A stretch of 52,774 nt of DNA from Thalassospira sp. (GTDB lineage: Bacteria; Pseudomonadota; Alphaproteobacteria; Rhodospirillales; Thalassospiraceae). Below are positions 1 to 7,976 of the stretch, one piece after another. The stretch's first letter is position 1. Every line of letters starts with the position of its first letter. The notes under the pieces are model-generated. The model saw only the letters and a program-made list of their open reading frames with translations. It was not told where the DNA came from and searched no databases. Where the stretch lies: NCBI RefSeq assembly GCF_002709775.1, contig NZ_PAQR01000062.1, positions 1 through 52,774 of the forward strand, given 5' to 3'. The translations under genes and the position numbers were made by a program.

Positions 1-429
1 GGCGGCATGTTCGGCCATGCTGATGGGGCGCCAGTCACCATCGGGAAGCGCATCCAGATCAAGCAACGGATTGGCAATTTCACCCAGACGATCGGCGTCC
101 ACGCCCGATTGCGTAGCACTGACAAAGGCAATGAACGGGTCATTTTTACACGCTTGGCCAAGCGATTTGGCGCGCACACGCGGGATCACAATTGCGGGTG
201 CTGTATCGTTTCCGGCGATGTCACACAGACGTTCCAGACCATGCTGGGAAAGCGGCTCCGCCGCAATCACCGCCACACTGTGGGCTTCGCCATTGTCGTG
301 CCCCTGAACCAGAACGATCTCGCCACGGCGCAAATCTGCCACAGCGCGGGAAACCGTCACCAGATCGGTCGCCGGGATCAGATTGCTGTCATTTTGGGCC
401 TTCACGGCGGAGCTTTGGGTCATCGGCAT
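1..429 (-). CDS. ribA: GTP cyclohydrolase II-like protein (RibA), N-terminal part, cut by window edge
   Basis: This minus-strand frame is open from the window edge to ATG at 427-429 (a second ATG lies at 421-423), giving about 143 N-terminal residues. The translation has VSRAVADLRRGEIVLVQG followed by SVAVIAAEPLS and a stretch ending AKSLG. That resembles the degenerate DHBP-synthase-like N-terminus of alphaproteobacterial GTP cyclohydrolase II, which opens the imidazole ring of GTP in riboflavin synthesis. The catalytic zinc-binding domain would lie outside the window, so the call rests on the N-terminus alone. There is no convincing Shine-Dalgarno sequence before either ATG. Confidence 0.55.
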   Translation of the reverse strand, partial: MPMTQSSAVKAQNDSNLIPATDLVTVSRAVADLRRGEIVLVQGHDNGEAHSVAVIAAEPLSQHGLERLCDIAGNDTAPAIVIPRVRAKSLGQACKNDPFIAFVSATQSGVDADRLGEIANPLLDLDALPDGDWRPISMAEHAA

Positions 430-827
430 CTTGTCTTTGTGATCACAACATCGCGATCCGGTGGCTATGGGGCTGGATAAAGACCCGGTTTAATTCATAT
501 AAGCGCATCAGGCTGCGCGAACCTGCTTATACGGTGATGCGCAAAATCGCAGGAAGACGCGCATCTTTCAAGATTTTACGACATCACGTTATAGACAAAT
601 CGCCCCTACTACCTAATCCGGGTTGACCGGGAGTTAAAGGACCAAAGCGAAAACAGTTTGTTCTTGAAAATACAACTTAAGATGCTGATCCTATGGTCCA
701 GACTTGGATATATAGTGCATATATGGCGGGCCCGCAGCGAAAGTGCCACAAAAACAACCCGCTAAATCGATACCAAGCACAGGTCCACGAGATGAGGACG
801 GATCTGACAAGCAGCAAGGGATGGTGA
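430..827. other. Intergenic gap, nothing assigned
   Basis: About 400 bases separate the divergent ribA-like gene and the response regulator. The only long frames here run on from the complement of the ribA-like gene. I see no tRNA, no terminator and no clear regulatory repeat. The region presumably holds both promoters. Confidence 0.5.
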
Positions 828-1517
828 ATGTCGACAGGTAAACAGGTTCTGGTGGTTGAGGATGATGCCGCCCTTAGCCAGTCTCTGACGGAACAACTCA
901 GACTTCATGAAGATTTTGAATGTGTGGTTGCCAATAGCGGCAAGGATGCGCTCGATCTGGCCAAGGATTCCTATTTTGACGTGATCCTGCTTGATGTCGG
1001 CCTGCCCGATATGGATGGCCGCGATGTCTGCAAGCTGATGCGCCGCGCCAATGTCAAATCGCCGATCATCATGCTGACCGGCGCCAATAGTGATTCGGAT
1101 ACCATCCTGGGTCTTGAGTCTGGCGCCAATGACTATGTCACCAAGCCGTTCCGCCTTAACGTGTTGCTGGCGCGCATCCGCGCCCATATCCGTCAGCATG
1201 AGCAAAGTGAAGATGCGGTCTTTGTCATCGGCCCTTACAGCTTCCAGCCCAGTGCCAAGATCCTGATCGAAACCGCGACCGAAAAGAAAGTCCGCCTGAC
1301 GGAAAAGGAAACCTCGATCCTGAAATTCCTGTTTCGGGCCGGCGACAAACCGGTCAGCCGCGAAACCCTGCTCGACGAAGTCTGGGGTTATAACGCCGGT
1401 GTCACCACCCATACGCTGGAAACCCACGTCTATCGCCTACGCCAGAAGATCGAAAAGGACCCGTCAAACGCGGCGATCCTGATTACCGAGCCAGGCGGCT
1501 ACAAGCTGATCCCCTGA
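828..1517 (+). CDS. OmpR/PhoB-family response regulator
   Basis: The protein has 229 residues. Residues 5-120 are a receiver domain with acidic residues E11-D12-D13, phosphoacceptor D56 (in VILLDVGLPDMDG), T84 and K106 (in TKPF). Residues 128-229 are a winged-helix DNA-binding domain with the usual ending THTLETHVYRLRQKIE and GGYKL. It should act in the cytoplasm as a phosphorylation-controlled transcription factor. No histidine kinase lies beside it, so it is an orphan here and its signal and targets are unknown. It is monocistronic, followed 32 bases later by a strong terminator. Confidence 0.93.
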   Translation: MSTGKQVLVVEDDAALSQSLTEQLRLHEDFECVVANSGKDALDLAKDSYFDVILLDVGLPDMDGRDVCKLMRRANVKSPIIMLTGANSDSDTILGLESGANDYVTKPFRLNVLLARIRAHIRQHEQSEDAVFVIGPYSFQPSAKILIETATEKKVRLTEKETSILKFLFRAGDKPVSRETLLDEVWGYNAGVTTHTLETHVYRLRQKIEKDPSNAAILITEPGGYKLIP

Positions 1518-1549
1518 TCAGACGACGGTTTTTATCACCTGAAAAAAGA

Positions 1550-1575
1550 AAATCCCGCTGATGCGGGATTTTTTT
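1550..1575 (+). terminator. Rho-independent terminator of the response regulator
   Basis: AAATCCCGC, loop TGAT and GCGGGATTT run directly into further T residues. The arms are perfect over 9 bp. Confidence 0.9.
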
Positions 1576-1748
1576 GTCACAAAATTCCGGTTGGCGCGTC
1601 AATGTCCTCGGCCTGATTATCCACAGGAAAACACAAACCACGCGAATCGGCATAAAACGCACCAAAACAACATCAATTACAGGCGTTTTTACAGATTTTC
1701 GCCTCGAAATCGGATTTGAACACCAAAATTGGGCCGATTATTGCCCGA

Positions 1749-2444
1749 TCAATAGCCTCGGGAGCCGAAAATAGCCGTCCCAACCCTAACATGGGTAGCA
1801 CCAAACCGGATTGCAGCCTCGTAATCACCACTCATGCCCATGCTTTTGATTTTCAAACCATGGCGATCAGCAATCTTGCCAAGCAGGATGAAATGCGGGG
1901 CCGGTTCCTCATCAACCGGGGGAATACACATCAGGCCAATGATCGGAAGATCCAGCTCCTCACGGCACATCTTGATGAAGTCATCAGCGTCCTTTGGCGC
2001 GATGCCGGCCTTTTGTTCTTCCTCGCCGGTATTGATCTGAATGAACAGATCCGGGCAAGTGCCGGTGTTATCACGATGTTTGGCCAAAGCCTTGGCCAAT
2101 TTCGGACGGTCCACGGTTTCGATCACGTCAAACAGGGCCACTGCATCCTTGAGCTTGTTGGTCTGAAGCGGCCCGATCAAATGCAGCTCGATATCGGGAA
2201 ATTCGGCGCGCAGTTCCGGCCATTTGCCTGCAGCTTCCTGCACGCGGTTCTCGCCAAATACCCGCCTGCCATCAACAAGTGCCTTGCGCACATGATCGGC
2301 ATCATGGTTCTTGCTGACACAGACCAGCGTCACATCATCCGGGTTACGACCCGCCGCATCACACGCCGCATTGATATTGCTCTGGATTTCGGCAAGGTTG
2401 GCCGCAACATCGGTTTTGTCAGATGACAGATCATGACTGCTCAT
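1749..2444 (-). CDS. YggS/PROSC-family pyridoxal phosphate homeostasis protein
   Basis: From the ATG at 2444 the protein has 231 residues. K45 in the VCVSKNH motif is the expected PLP-binding lysine, followed by the family motifs FGENRVQEA, ELHLIGPLQTNK and, near the C-terminus, MGMSGDYEAAIRFGATHVRVG. Family members bind PLP in a single TIM-barrel domain and buffer cellular vitamin B6; no catalytic reaction is known. The frame extends upstream to 2498, but GAAGGA sits 6-7 bases before the 2444 ATG, which decides the start. It is divergent from the ThiE-like gene. Confidence 0.92.
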   Translation of the reverse strand: MSSHDLSSDKTDVAANLAEIQSNINAACDAAGRNPDDVTLVCVSKNHDADHVRKALVDGRRVFGENRVQEAAGKWPELRAEFPDIELHLIGPLQTNKLKDAVALFDVIETVDRPKLAKALAKHRDNTGTCPDLFIQINTGEEEQKAGIAPKDADDFIKMCREELDLPIIGLMCIPPVDEEPAPHFILLGKIADRHGLKIKSMGMSGDYEAAIRFGATHVRVGTAIFGSRGY

Positions 2445-2513
2445 GGATGATGGTCCTTCATCGGTAAGGCGTTCAGACACGGCATGTATAGCTGCCACAT
2501 CGGGATAGTATCA

Positions 2514-3164
2514 ATGGATAAGGCCCTGTTAAAGCAGGCACGCAGGCTCAATCTGCGCAATGGCGGCCCAAACTGCCCCATCCCGCCAATCGTTCTGATG
2601 ACCGATGATCAAAGGATGCCCGATCCCGAAGCCGCCATCCGCGCCCTGCCTCGCGACAGCATGGTCATTTTTCGCCATTACGATCACCCGATGCGGGCCC
2701 AGATTGGCGCGAATTTACGTGCGACCTGCCGCGCCAAAGGCATCCCCTTCCTGGTGGCCAATGATCTGTCACTAGCTCTCCGGCTTGATGCCGACGGCAT
2801 GCATTTCCCTGAATACCGTGCGCTGACTGATGCCGGCATTTATCAACGAATCCCGGAATATTTCCTCCGCACCTCGGCCTGTCATTCGCTGCAAACAATC
2901 CGACGGCTGGCCATGCTACCGAAACAGATCCGCCCTGATGGCGTCCTGATTTCGCCGATCTTCCCAACCAAGAGCCACCCGGGCGCCAATCCTATGTCGC
3001 AGGCCAATATCCGTCACATAACCGGGATCTGCCAACGCGCTAAAATGGCCCCAATCGGACTTGGCGGGATCAGCGCACAAACAATCGGAAATCTGCGGAC
3101 TTCCGCCCTTGCGTCCGTCGCCGGGATCGGGTTTTCTGTCCCCAGCCACTCGCCATCCCGTTGA
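2514..3164 (+). CDS. ThiE/TenI-like thiamine phosphate synthase family protein
   Basis: From ATG 2514 the protein has 216 residues; an in-frame ATG at 2484 has no ribosome site, while GGGATAG precedes 2514. The TIM-barrel pattern of the ThiE/TenI family is visible: FLVANDLSLALRLDADGMHF (substrate/phosphate region), LISPIFPTKSHPG and the C-terminal phosphate loop PIGLGGIS. ThiE couples the pyrimidine and thiazole halves of thiamine phosphate; TenI relatives are thiazole aromatases. The GANPMS stretch differs from canonical ThiE, so function within the family is open. The next gene starts 18 bases after the stop, suggesting cotranscription. Confidence 0.75.
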   Translation: MDKALLKQARRLNLRNGGPNCPIPPIVLMTDDQRMPDPEAAIRALPRDSMVIFRHYDHPMRAQIGANLRATCRAKGIPFLVANDLSLALRLDADGMHFPEYRALTDAGIYQRIPEYFLRTSACHSLQTIRRLAMLPKQIRPDGVLISPIFPTKSHPGANPMSQANIRHITGICQRAKMAPIGLGGISAQTIGNLRTSALASVAGIGFSVPSHSPSR

Positions 3165-3182
3165 CCGGAGTTCTCCCGAAAA

Positions 3183-4412
3183 ATGCCCCGGGCCCCGCAC
3201 CCTTCGCGCAAGACATTTACCCGTTTCGCTTCCCGGCAACCGTTTCAGTTCGGGTTGCCCAATGTCAGCGCCGCACTGATGCAAGTGTCTGACAACAGCC
3301 CGATCTATTTCACGCGCGCGACGTCGCTTCTGCGCCGTCAGGTGCTCGCAGGCGCACCCGGGGTGAAGATCAAATCAGACAGCTACCGGTTTCAGGTTCT
3401 GCCACGTGATGGTTGGGGGGAGCATAATTTTTCAAACAAATCCGTGCTGTTTCTGATCCCTGATGATGCGCTGGGGGACTGTGTTGGCATGGCGCTGTTT
3501 TTCCGCGCCCTCAAACAGCGGTTTGCGGATATCCGCATCGGAGTCCTTAATAGTGGCAGCGCATCGGACATCTTTGCGCTGGTGCCTGATATCGAGATTT
3601 TCCAGCTGTTTATCTCGAGCGCACAGCTCAAACGCTTTGATCACGTGATCGATCTTAGTGAGATGGAAGGCTGGCGCGACATCGCCACCATGCCAGTCAA
3701 CCCGGAAGAAGCGCTCTGCGAGGCGTTCGGCATTCCGCCCGTACCGCTCGAAGACCGCAAGGTGCCAGCCGGAACCCGACGTAAAGTCGGCATCGTCCCC
3801 ATGGCCTCCTCGCCACTTCGCACCTTGCCACCCAAACTGGTCAGTGAAATTACCGCGATGCTGGCCAAGCAGGATTGCGACATCACGCTTGTGCTCAATG
3901 CCTATCAGGGGGTGATGAAGGCCTACAAGGCGGCACTGAATGATCTTGGCACCAAAAGCGACGGCAATATCCGGATTATAGATGGCTTCAAAACCATCGG
4001 CGATCTGGTCAATTTCGTCGGACAGCAGGATTACCTCGTCGTCGCCGACAGCGGCCCCGCCCATATCTCGAAACTGTTTCAGATACCGGGCTTAGGCATC
4101 TACAGCTCTGCCGACGCCAAAACCCTGCAAGGCCGCCACAAAAACCTGCGCATCTGGCAGAGCGATTTCGTTGGTCCCCATTGTGCCGCCCCGTGTGGCC
4201 TCGCAAAACTGCGCGCCACAACAGACGGCAAAATCGGCTGTATGGGAAGTCTTAGTTTACCGATCACCGCTCTTCCCGACATCCCGGAAAAAGGCGATAC
4301 CGCGCTGGCTCAAGCATTGGTGACAAGCACGCCCGTCCCCTGCGTCGCCCGTTTAAACGAAAACATTCCGGCAATTCTCGAAGAGATTGCCAAGGATCTG
4401 CTCTCCTCCTGA
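3183..4412 (+). CDS. Glycosyltransferase family 9 (heptosyltransferase-like) protein
   Basis: The protein has 409 residues with two Rossmann-like halves. LIPDDALGDCVGMALFFRAL (residues 91-110) matches the N-terminal domain of GT9 enzymes, and VADSGPAHISKLF (287-299) matches the donor-binding D-x-G-x-x-H signature. Such enzymes usually add sugars to lipopolysaccharide core on the inner face of the inner membrane. Cysteines in GPHCAAPCGL and IGCMG resemble the C-terminal part of some GT9 proteins. The start is uncertain, since ATG 3276 (residue 32) is also possible. Acceptor and donor cannot be read from sequence. Confidence 0.75.
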   Translation: MPRAPHPSRKTFTRFASRQPFQFGLPNVSAALMQVSDNSPIYFTRATSLLRRQVLAGAPGVKIKSDSYRFQVLPRDGWGEHNFSNKSVLFLIPDDALGDCVGMALFFRALKQRFADIRIGVLNSGSASDIFALVPDIEIFQLFISSAQLKRFDHVIDLSEMEGWRDIATMPVNPEEALCEAFGIPPVPLEDRKVPAGTRRKVGIVPMASSPLRTLPPKLVSEITAMLAKQDCDITLVLNAYQGVMKAYKAALNDLGTKSDGNIRIIDGFKTIGDLVNFVGQQDYLVVADSGPAHISKLFQIPGLGIYSSADAKTLQGRHKNLRIWQSDFVGPHCAAPCGLAKLRATTDGKIGCMGSLSLPITALPDIPEKGDTALAQALVTSTPVPCVARLNENIPAILEEIAKDLLSS

Positions 4413-4461
4413 ACATGGGTTAAGGCAATTGCCGCTTCCATCACACAACAGTCAAACAGAC

Positions 4462-4492
4462 AAAAAGAAAGGGCGGCCGAAGCCACCCTTTC
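4462..4492 (-). terminator. Terminator of the first porin gene
   Basis: On the minus strand GAAAGGGTGGC, loop TTCG and GCCGCCCTTTC are followed by a T-rich run. The stem is nearly identical to the one after the second porin. Confidence 0.85.
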
Positions 4493-4516
4493 AAAACCAA
4501 ACCTAATTCCGAGGAA

Positions 4517-5599
4517 TTAGAAGGTCAGCGCAATACCTGTAACGGCACCATAACCGTCGTTGTCTTCTGCACCTTCGACTTCGTTGTCGAACCAGAAGAC
4601 AGACGATCTCCATGCAATGCCTGCACCAAGGGTGTAAGACAGGCCAAGATCAACCTGGTTCAGTTCACCTGCACCGGTACGGCCGCCTGAGGTGCTGCCA
4701 TCGCCATAGTCAGCATAACCATAGGTCAGGGACACAGCTGCTGCATCCATTGCGTAGGATACACCAAGATCGAACTGGTCGGTGTCGCTTACACGTGCGG
4801 ACTGACGTTCGTTACGACCATAGTCGTCTTCGGTGTGCGAGTAGGAACCACCGATGGTGAAGTTGGCAATACCAACATTCACACCACCGCCATAAAGGTT
4901 ACCTTCGGCCCAGTTTTCACCCATTGCAGAAACGCCGAGCGATACACCGTTGAAGTCGCCGGAATATTCAAGACCGACAGAAGCGATGTTGTCGCCATCA
5001 CCAGCGGTGTCGTCATGGTACCCGCCGATCGAACTGCCCGATATTACATCGGTGTCGAACGAACCGTTGCGACCACTATCGTCAGCAAAAGATACACCTG
5101 CACGGAAGCCACTGATGCTCGGGGTGTAGTAGGTTGCACGATTCTGGTCACCAGCACGTGAACTGGTATCAATCAGGTAAGAGTCAACCCAGATCGACAG
5201 GTCACCATCGTTAACACCGACCGGGCCAACAGCCGGAGCAGCAAGCTGCATGGAGTCAGCTGCAGAGTCGTTTTTACCGAGTTCCAGACGACCGAAGCCA
5301 CCGTTAATATACAGGTACTGTTCGTCGATCTGGTCAGAGGAAGTTTCACCTTCAAGTTCGACAACAGCACCAACTTCGATACCGTTATCAAGCGTCGTTG
5401 AACCAGTGAAGTGAATCTCGGTGTTGGACTGGAACGCGTTTTTACGACCACCAGCACCAGTGTTGTCTTCATCAGCGAAGCCAATCCACTGATTCATGAA
5501 ACCGCCAACAGAAAGCTGAATCGGCTCGGAAGCCTGTGCAGAACCCGCTGCAGCAACAGCAACAATCGCGCTGGTTGCAAAAAGAATCTTTTTCATCAT
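4517..5599 (-). CDS. Outer-membrane general porin (first of two tandem copies)
   Basis: The protein has about 360 residues from the double ATG at 5599/5596. GAGG just upstream supports this start, although the frame is open to 5659. The signal peptide is MKKILFATSAIVAVAAAGSAQA, cut before SEPIQL. The rest is typical of a 16-strand alphaproteobacterial porin: alternating hydrophobic residues, many Gly/Tyr/Asp, FGRLELGKNDSAADSM, and a C-terminus ending in aromatic-terminated strands (GAVTGIALTF, last residue Phe for BAM recognition). It forms a trimeric passive channel for small hydrophilic solutes. It is a paralogue of the downstream-neighbour porin. Confidence 0.9.
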   Translation of the reverse strand: MMKKILFATSAIVAVAAAGSAQASEPIQLSVGGFMNQWIGFADEDNTGAGGRKNAFQSNTEIHFTGSTTLDNGIEVGAVVELEGETSSDQIDEQYLYINGGFGRLELGKNDSAADSMQLAAPAVGPVGVNDGDLSIWVDSYLIDTSSRAGDQNRATYYTPSISGFRAGVSFADDSGRNGSFDTDVISGSSIGGYHDDTAGDGDNIASVGLEYSGDFNGVSLGVSAMGENWAEGNLYGGGVNVGIANFTIGGSYSHTEDDYGRNERQSARVSDTDQFDLGVSYAMDAAAVSLTYGYADYGDGSTSGGRTGAGELNQVDLGLSYTLGAGIAWRSSVFWFDNEVEGAEDNDGYGAVTGIALTF

Positions 5600-5681
5600 T
5601 ACCCTCGAAGAAAAGCGTTTAGGGACGATAGAATCAACAAACAACTCCACCGTTCTCACCGGAAGGATAAAGCCACGCTAA

Positions 5682-5718
5682 TGACCATCGGTCAATAATG
5701 ATAAATGACCATTGGTTA
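5682..5718. promoter_or_regulatory. Pair of TGACC-N3-GGTCA dyads upstream of the porin gene
   Basis: TGACCATCGGTCA (5682-5694) is a perfect dyad, and TGACCATTGGTTA (5706-5718) repeats it with one arm base changed. Start-to-start spacing is 24 bases, just over two helical turns. They lie 83-119 bases before the porin start codon. The form suits a dimeric repressor or activator; which one is unknown. Confidence 0.5.
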
Positions 5719-5824
5719 TTTAAATCACACAGCGTTGCACAATAGCCACACCTACCGTCCTGTGTCTTTCCGAAACCCCATCCTTCTCTTTTTAGATAGA
5801 ACAATCACATCCAGTTCCCATATG

Positions 5825-5837
5825 TGACCATTAGTCA
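5825..5837. promoter_or_regulatory. Third TGACC-type dyad
   Basis: TGACCATTAGTCA repeats the motif of 5682 and 5706 with one arm base changed. It lies 119 bases further upstream of the porin gene. Confidence 0.4.
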
Positions 5838-6035
5838 TTTTTGGAAATATTGCGCCGTACGATCGCACGAGCATCGGTTTGCACCAAGATACTAAAATGC
5901 TCTTGCTGGTATCTCTCTATCTAAAGAATAGTCGCTCAAAAATACAAAAGACTTTCCGATAAAGGCCACTCGGATGTGTAGGTTCAAAATGCAATCCACA
6001 CAGTCCCTCGTCGTAGGCACCCTCTGTTATACAAA

Positions 6036-6065
6036 TAAAAAAGGGGTGGCCGAAGCCACCCCTTT
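6036..6065 (-). terminator. Terminator of the second porin gene
   Basis: On the minus strand AAAGGGGTGGC, loop TTCG and GCCACCCCTTT are followed by a run of T. The arms are perfect over 11 bp. Confidence 0.9.
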
Positions 6066-6088
6066 CGTCTGTTTCAAATTCCGAAGAA

Positions 6089-7156
6089 TTAGAAGTCGAG
6101 ACGCAGACCGGTAACAACACCATATGCATCGGTGTCCGTGCCGCCCTGTACATCGTTTTCACCCCAGAAGATGGACGAACGCCAAGAAACACCTGCACCA
6201 AGTGCATAACGGAGACCAAGGTCAATAGCCTGGGTTTCAACATCATTGGTCGGAGCTTCGTCATCCTGATATGCATAGGTCAGGGAGATGGAAGCTGCGT
6301 CCATTGCGTAAGCTACGCCAATGTCAAATGCATCAGTGTCGCCGCCACGGTCAGAAGTCGCGCTCTCGGAGATACCGTAGTCATCTTCGATGTGACCCCA
6401 AGAAGAACCAACGGTGAAAGCACCGAAGCCAACATTGGCGCCGATACCATACCAGTTACCTTCACCCTGGTTTTCACCTTCAGCCGACAGGCTGACGCTG
6501 ATGCCATCGAAGTCACCGCTATATGCGATAGCGGCAGAAACAATGCTCATGCCGTCGCCAGCGGAATCGCTGTGGTAACCACCAACGCTGGTCGTGCCAT
6601 TCGAGGTAGAGGTGGTGCTGTCGAAGGTTCCGTTGGTTTTGCTGTTGTCAGCATACGAAACGCCAGCCTGGAAGCCACCCAAAGACGGGGTGAAGTAGGT
6701 TACACGGTTCTGGTCACCAGAGGACGGAACGGTATCGATCAGCGCAACGCCGTTAACCCAAGAGGTCATGTCACCGTCGTTTACACCAACCGGACCAACA
6801 GCCGGAGCAGTGATCGACATGGAGTCAGCAGCAGAGTCGTTTTTACCGATTTCGAAACGACCGAAGCCGCCGCTGATGTACAGGAACTGCTCGTCGATCT
6901 GATCGGTGGAAGTTTCTGCTTCGAGTTCGATGTGCGCGCCAACCTGGATACCGTTATCAAGAATGGTTTCACCATCGAAGTAAACTTCAGCGTCAGACTG
7001 GAAAGCATTTTTTGCTTCACCGGTGTCGGAGTCAGCGATACCAGCCCACTGTTCCATGTAACCACCCAGCGACAGAGTGATCGGTTCGGAAGCCTGTGCG
7101 GCACCAGCGAAACCGAAAGCGGCCATCGCGCTACCAGCAAGAAGAATCTTTTTCAT
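6089..7156 (-). CDS. Outer-membrane general porin (second of two tandem copies)
   Basis: From ATG 7156 the protein has 355 residues with signal peptide MKKILLAGSAMAAFGFAGAAQA, cut before SEPITL. It shares FGRFEIGKNDSAADSM, VGPVGVNDGD, QNRVTYFTPS and a C-terminal beta-strand ending in Phe with the other porin. The two are clear paralogues from a tandem duplication. The frame is open to 7243, but residues before 7156 look non-coding and a purine-rich GAGGGAAAAG precedes this ATG. Each copy has its own terminator, so they can be expressed separately, for instance under different osmotic or nutrient conditions (inference). Confidence 0.9.
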   Translation of the reverse strand: MKKILLAGSAMAAFGFAGAAQASEPITLSLGGYMEQWAGIADSDTGEAKNAFQSDAEVYFDGETILDNGIQVGAHIELEAETSTDQIDEQFLYISGGFGRFEIGKNDSAADSMSITAPAVGPVGVNDGDMTSWVNGVALIDTVPSSGDQNRVTYFTPSLGGFQAGVSYADNSKTNGTFDSTTSTSNGTTSVGGYHSDSAGDGMSIVSAAIAYSGDFDGISVSLSAEGENQGEGNWYGIGANVGFGAFTVGSSWGHIEDDYGISESATSDRGGDTDAFDIGVAYAMDAASISLTYAYQDDEAPTNDVETQAIDLGLRYALGAGVSWRSSIFWGENDVQGGTDTDAYGVVTGLRLDF

Positions 7157-7401
7157 CTTTTCCCTCAACGTCTTTGCATGCGTTTTACGCAACAAATATA
7201 TTTGGACAGCTTTTGCCGCCCGGTTCGCTGAAGATGGAGCCATCGTTGACGGACGAAGTCAACAACGGCTGTGGCAGAAAAAGCACATTGCCGGTTAACT
7301 GTTGTAAAAAAAACACACTCGTTTCCTTTGCCCCGAAACGAAATGCCGCATATATTGCTGTTCAACTTGAATTATCAATTGCTAACCGGGGTCGAACTGG
7401 C

Positions 7402-7971
7402 GTGCGTAATTCTGTATTGAAACTCTCGGCACTTTGCTCACTCATTGTTTTGCTCACTGGCTGTGGCGCAGGCACCCAAACTGATTACGACAGCTATCCA
7501 GGCTCAGCTCCAGGCGATCAAAGGGTCGGAACCGAAGGAAGAGCTGCGACAAAAGCAGACGTAAAAGAGCGTGGCGGCCTGTTTGGCGGAGATGGCTTGA
7601 ATATCTTTGGTGGAGAAGAGAAGAAAGAAGGCCCAAGCTCCGGCATCGGGGTTAACAGCTTCCTGTGGCGTGCGACACTTGATACCCTGTCGTTCATGCC
7701 CTTGAATTCCGCTGATCCATTTGGTGGTGTTATTATTACCGACTGGTACACGCCGCCGGAATCTTCCGATGAACGCTTTAAGCTGACAGCATACATCCTC
7801 GGGACTGCGCTGCGCTCAGATGCCATCAAAGTTTCCGTCTTCCGTCAGGTCAATGTTGGTCCAAACCAGTGGCAGGATGCGGTGGTTGAGCCAGGTACAG
7901 TGACTTCAATGGAAGATGCGATCCTGACCCGTGCGCGTCAGTTGCGCATTGACAGTGCGAACTCCGAATAA
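7402..7971 (+). CDS. DUF3576 lipoprotein
   Basis: From GTG 7402 the product has 189 residues and starts with a lipoprotein signal ending LIVLLTGC, so Cys21 would be lipidated. The mature part has a Gly/Lys-rich linker, then the conserved DUF3576 block LWRATLDTLSFMPLNSADPFGG and a C-terminal region with ALRSDAIKVSVFRQV. The open frame reaches back to 7096, but that part is the complement of the porin gene. DUF3576 proteins are alphaproteobacterial, of unknown function, and commonly encoded before leuS and lptE, which fits this locus. It is probably an envelope protein. Confidence 0.85.
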   Translation: MRNSVLKLSALCSLIVLLTGCGAGTQTDYDSYPGSAPGDQRVGTEGRAATKADVKERGGLFGGDGLNIFGGEEKKEGPSSGIGVNSFLWRATLDTLSFMPLNSADPFGGVIITDWYTPPESSDERFKLTAYILGTALRSDAIKVSVFRQVNVGPNQWQDAVVEPGTVTSMEDAILTRARQLRIDSANSE

Positions 7972-7976
7972 GGCTT

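Larger units (their letters stand above)
5600..6035. other. Inter-porin region with porin promoter and dyad repeats
   Basis: About 430 bases without a supportable gene, AT-rich for this genome. It must carry the promoter of the first porin gene and contains three TGACC-type dyads, listed separately. A 119-codon minus frame here is only an overlap with the end of the second porin and its terminator. Confidence 0.6.

Noticed and set aside
7..626. Plus-strand frames of up to 157 codons at the left edge
   Set aside because: They are antisense to the ribA-like frame, which has coding-like composition and family motifs. The plus translations are rich in Arg, His and Gln, typical of complement frames in GC-rich DNA.
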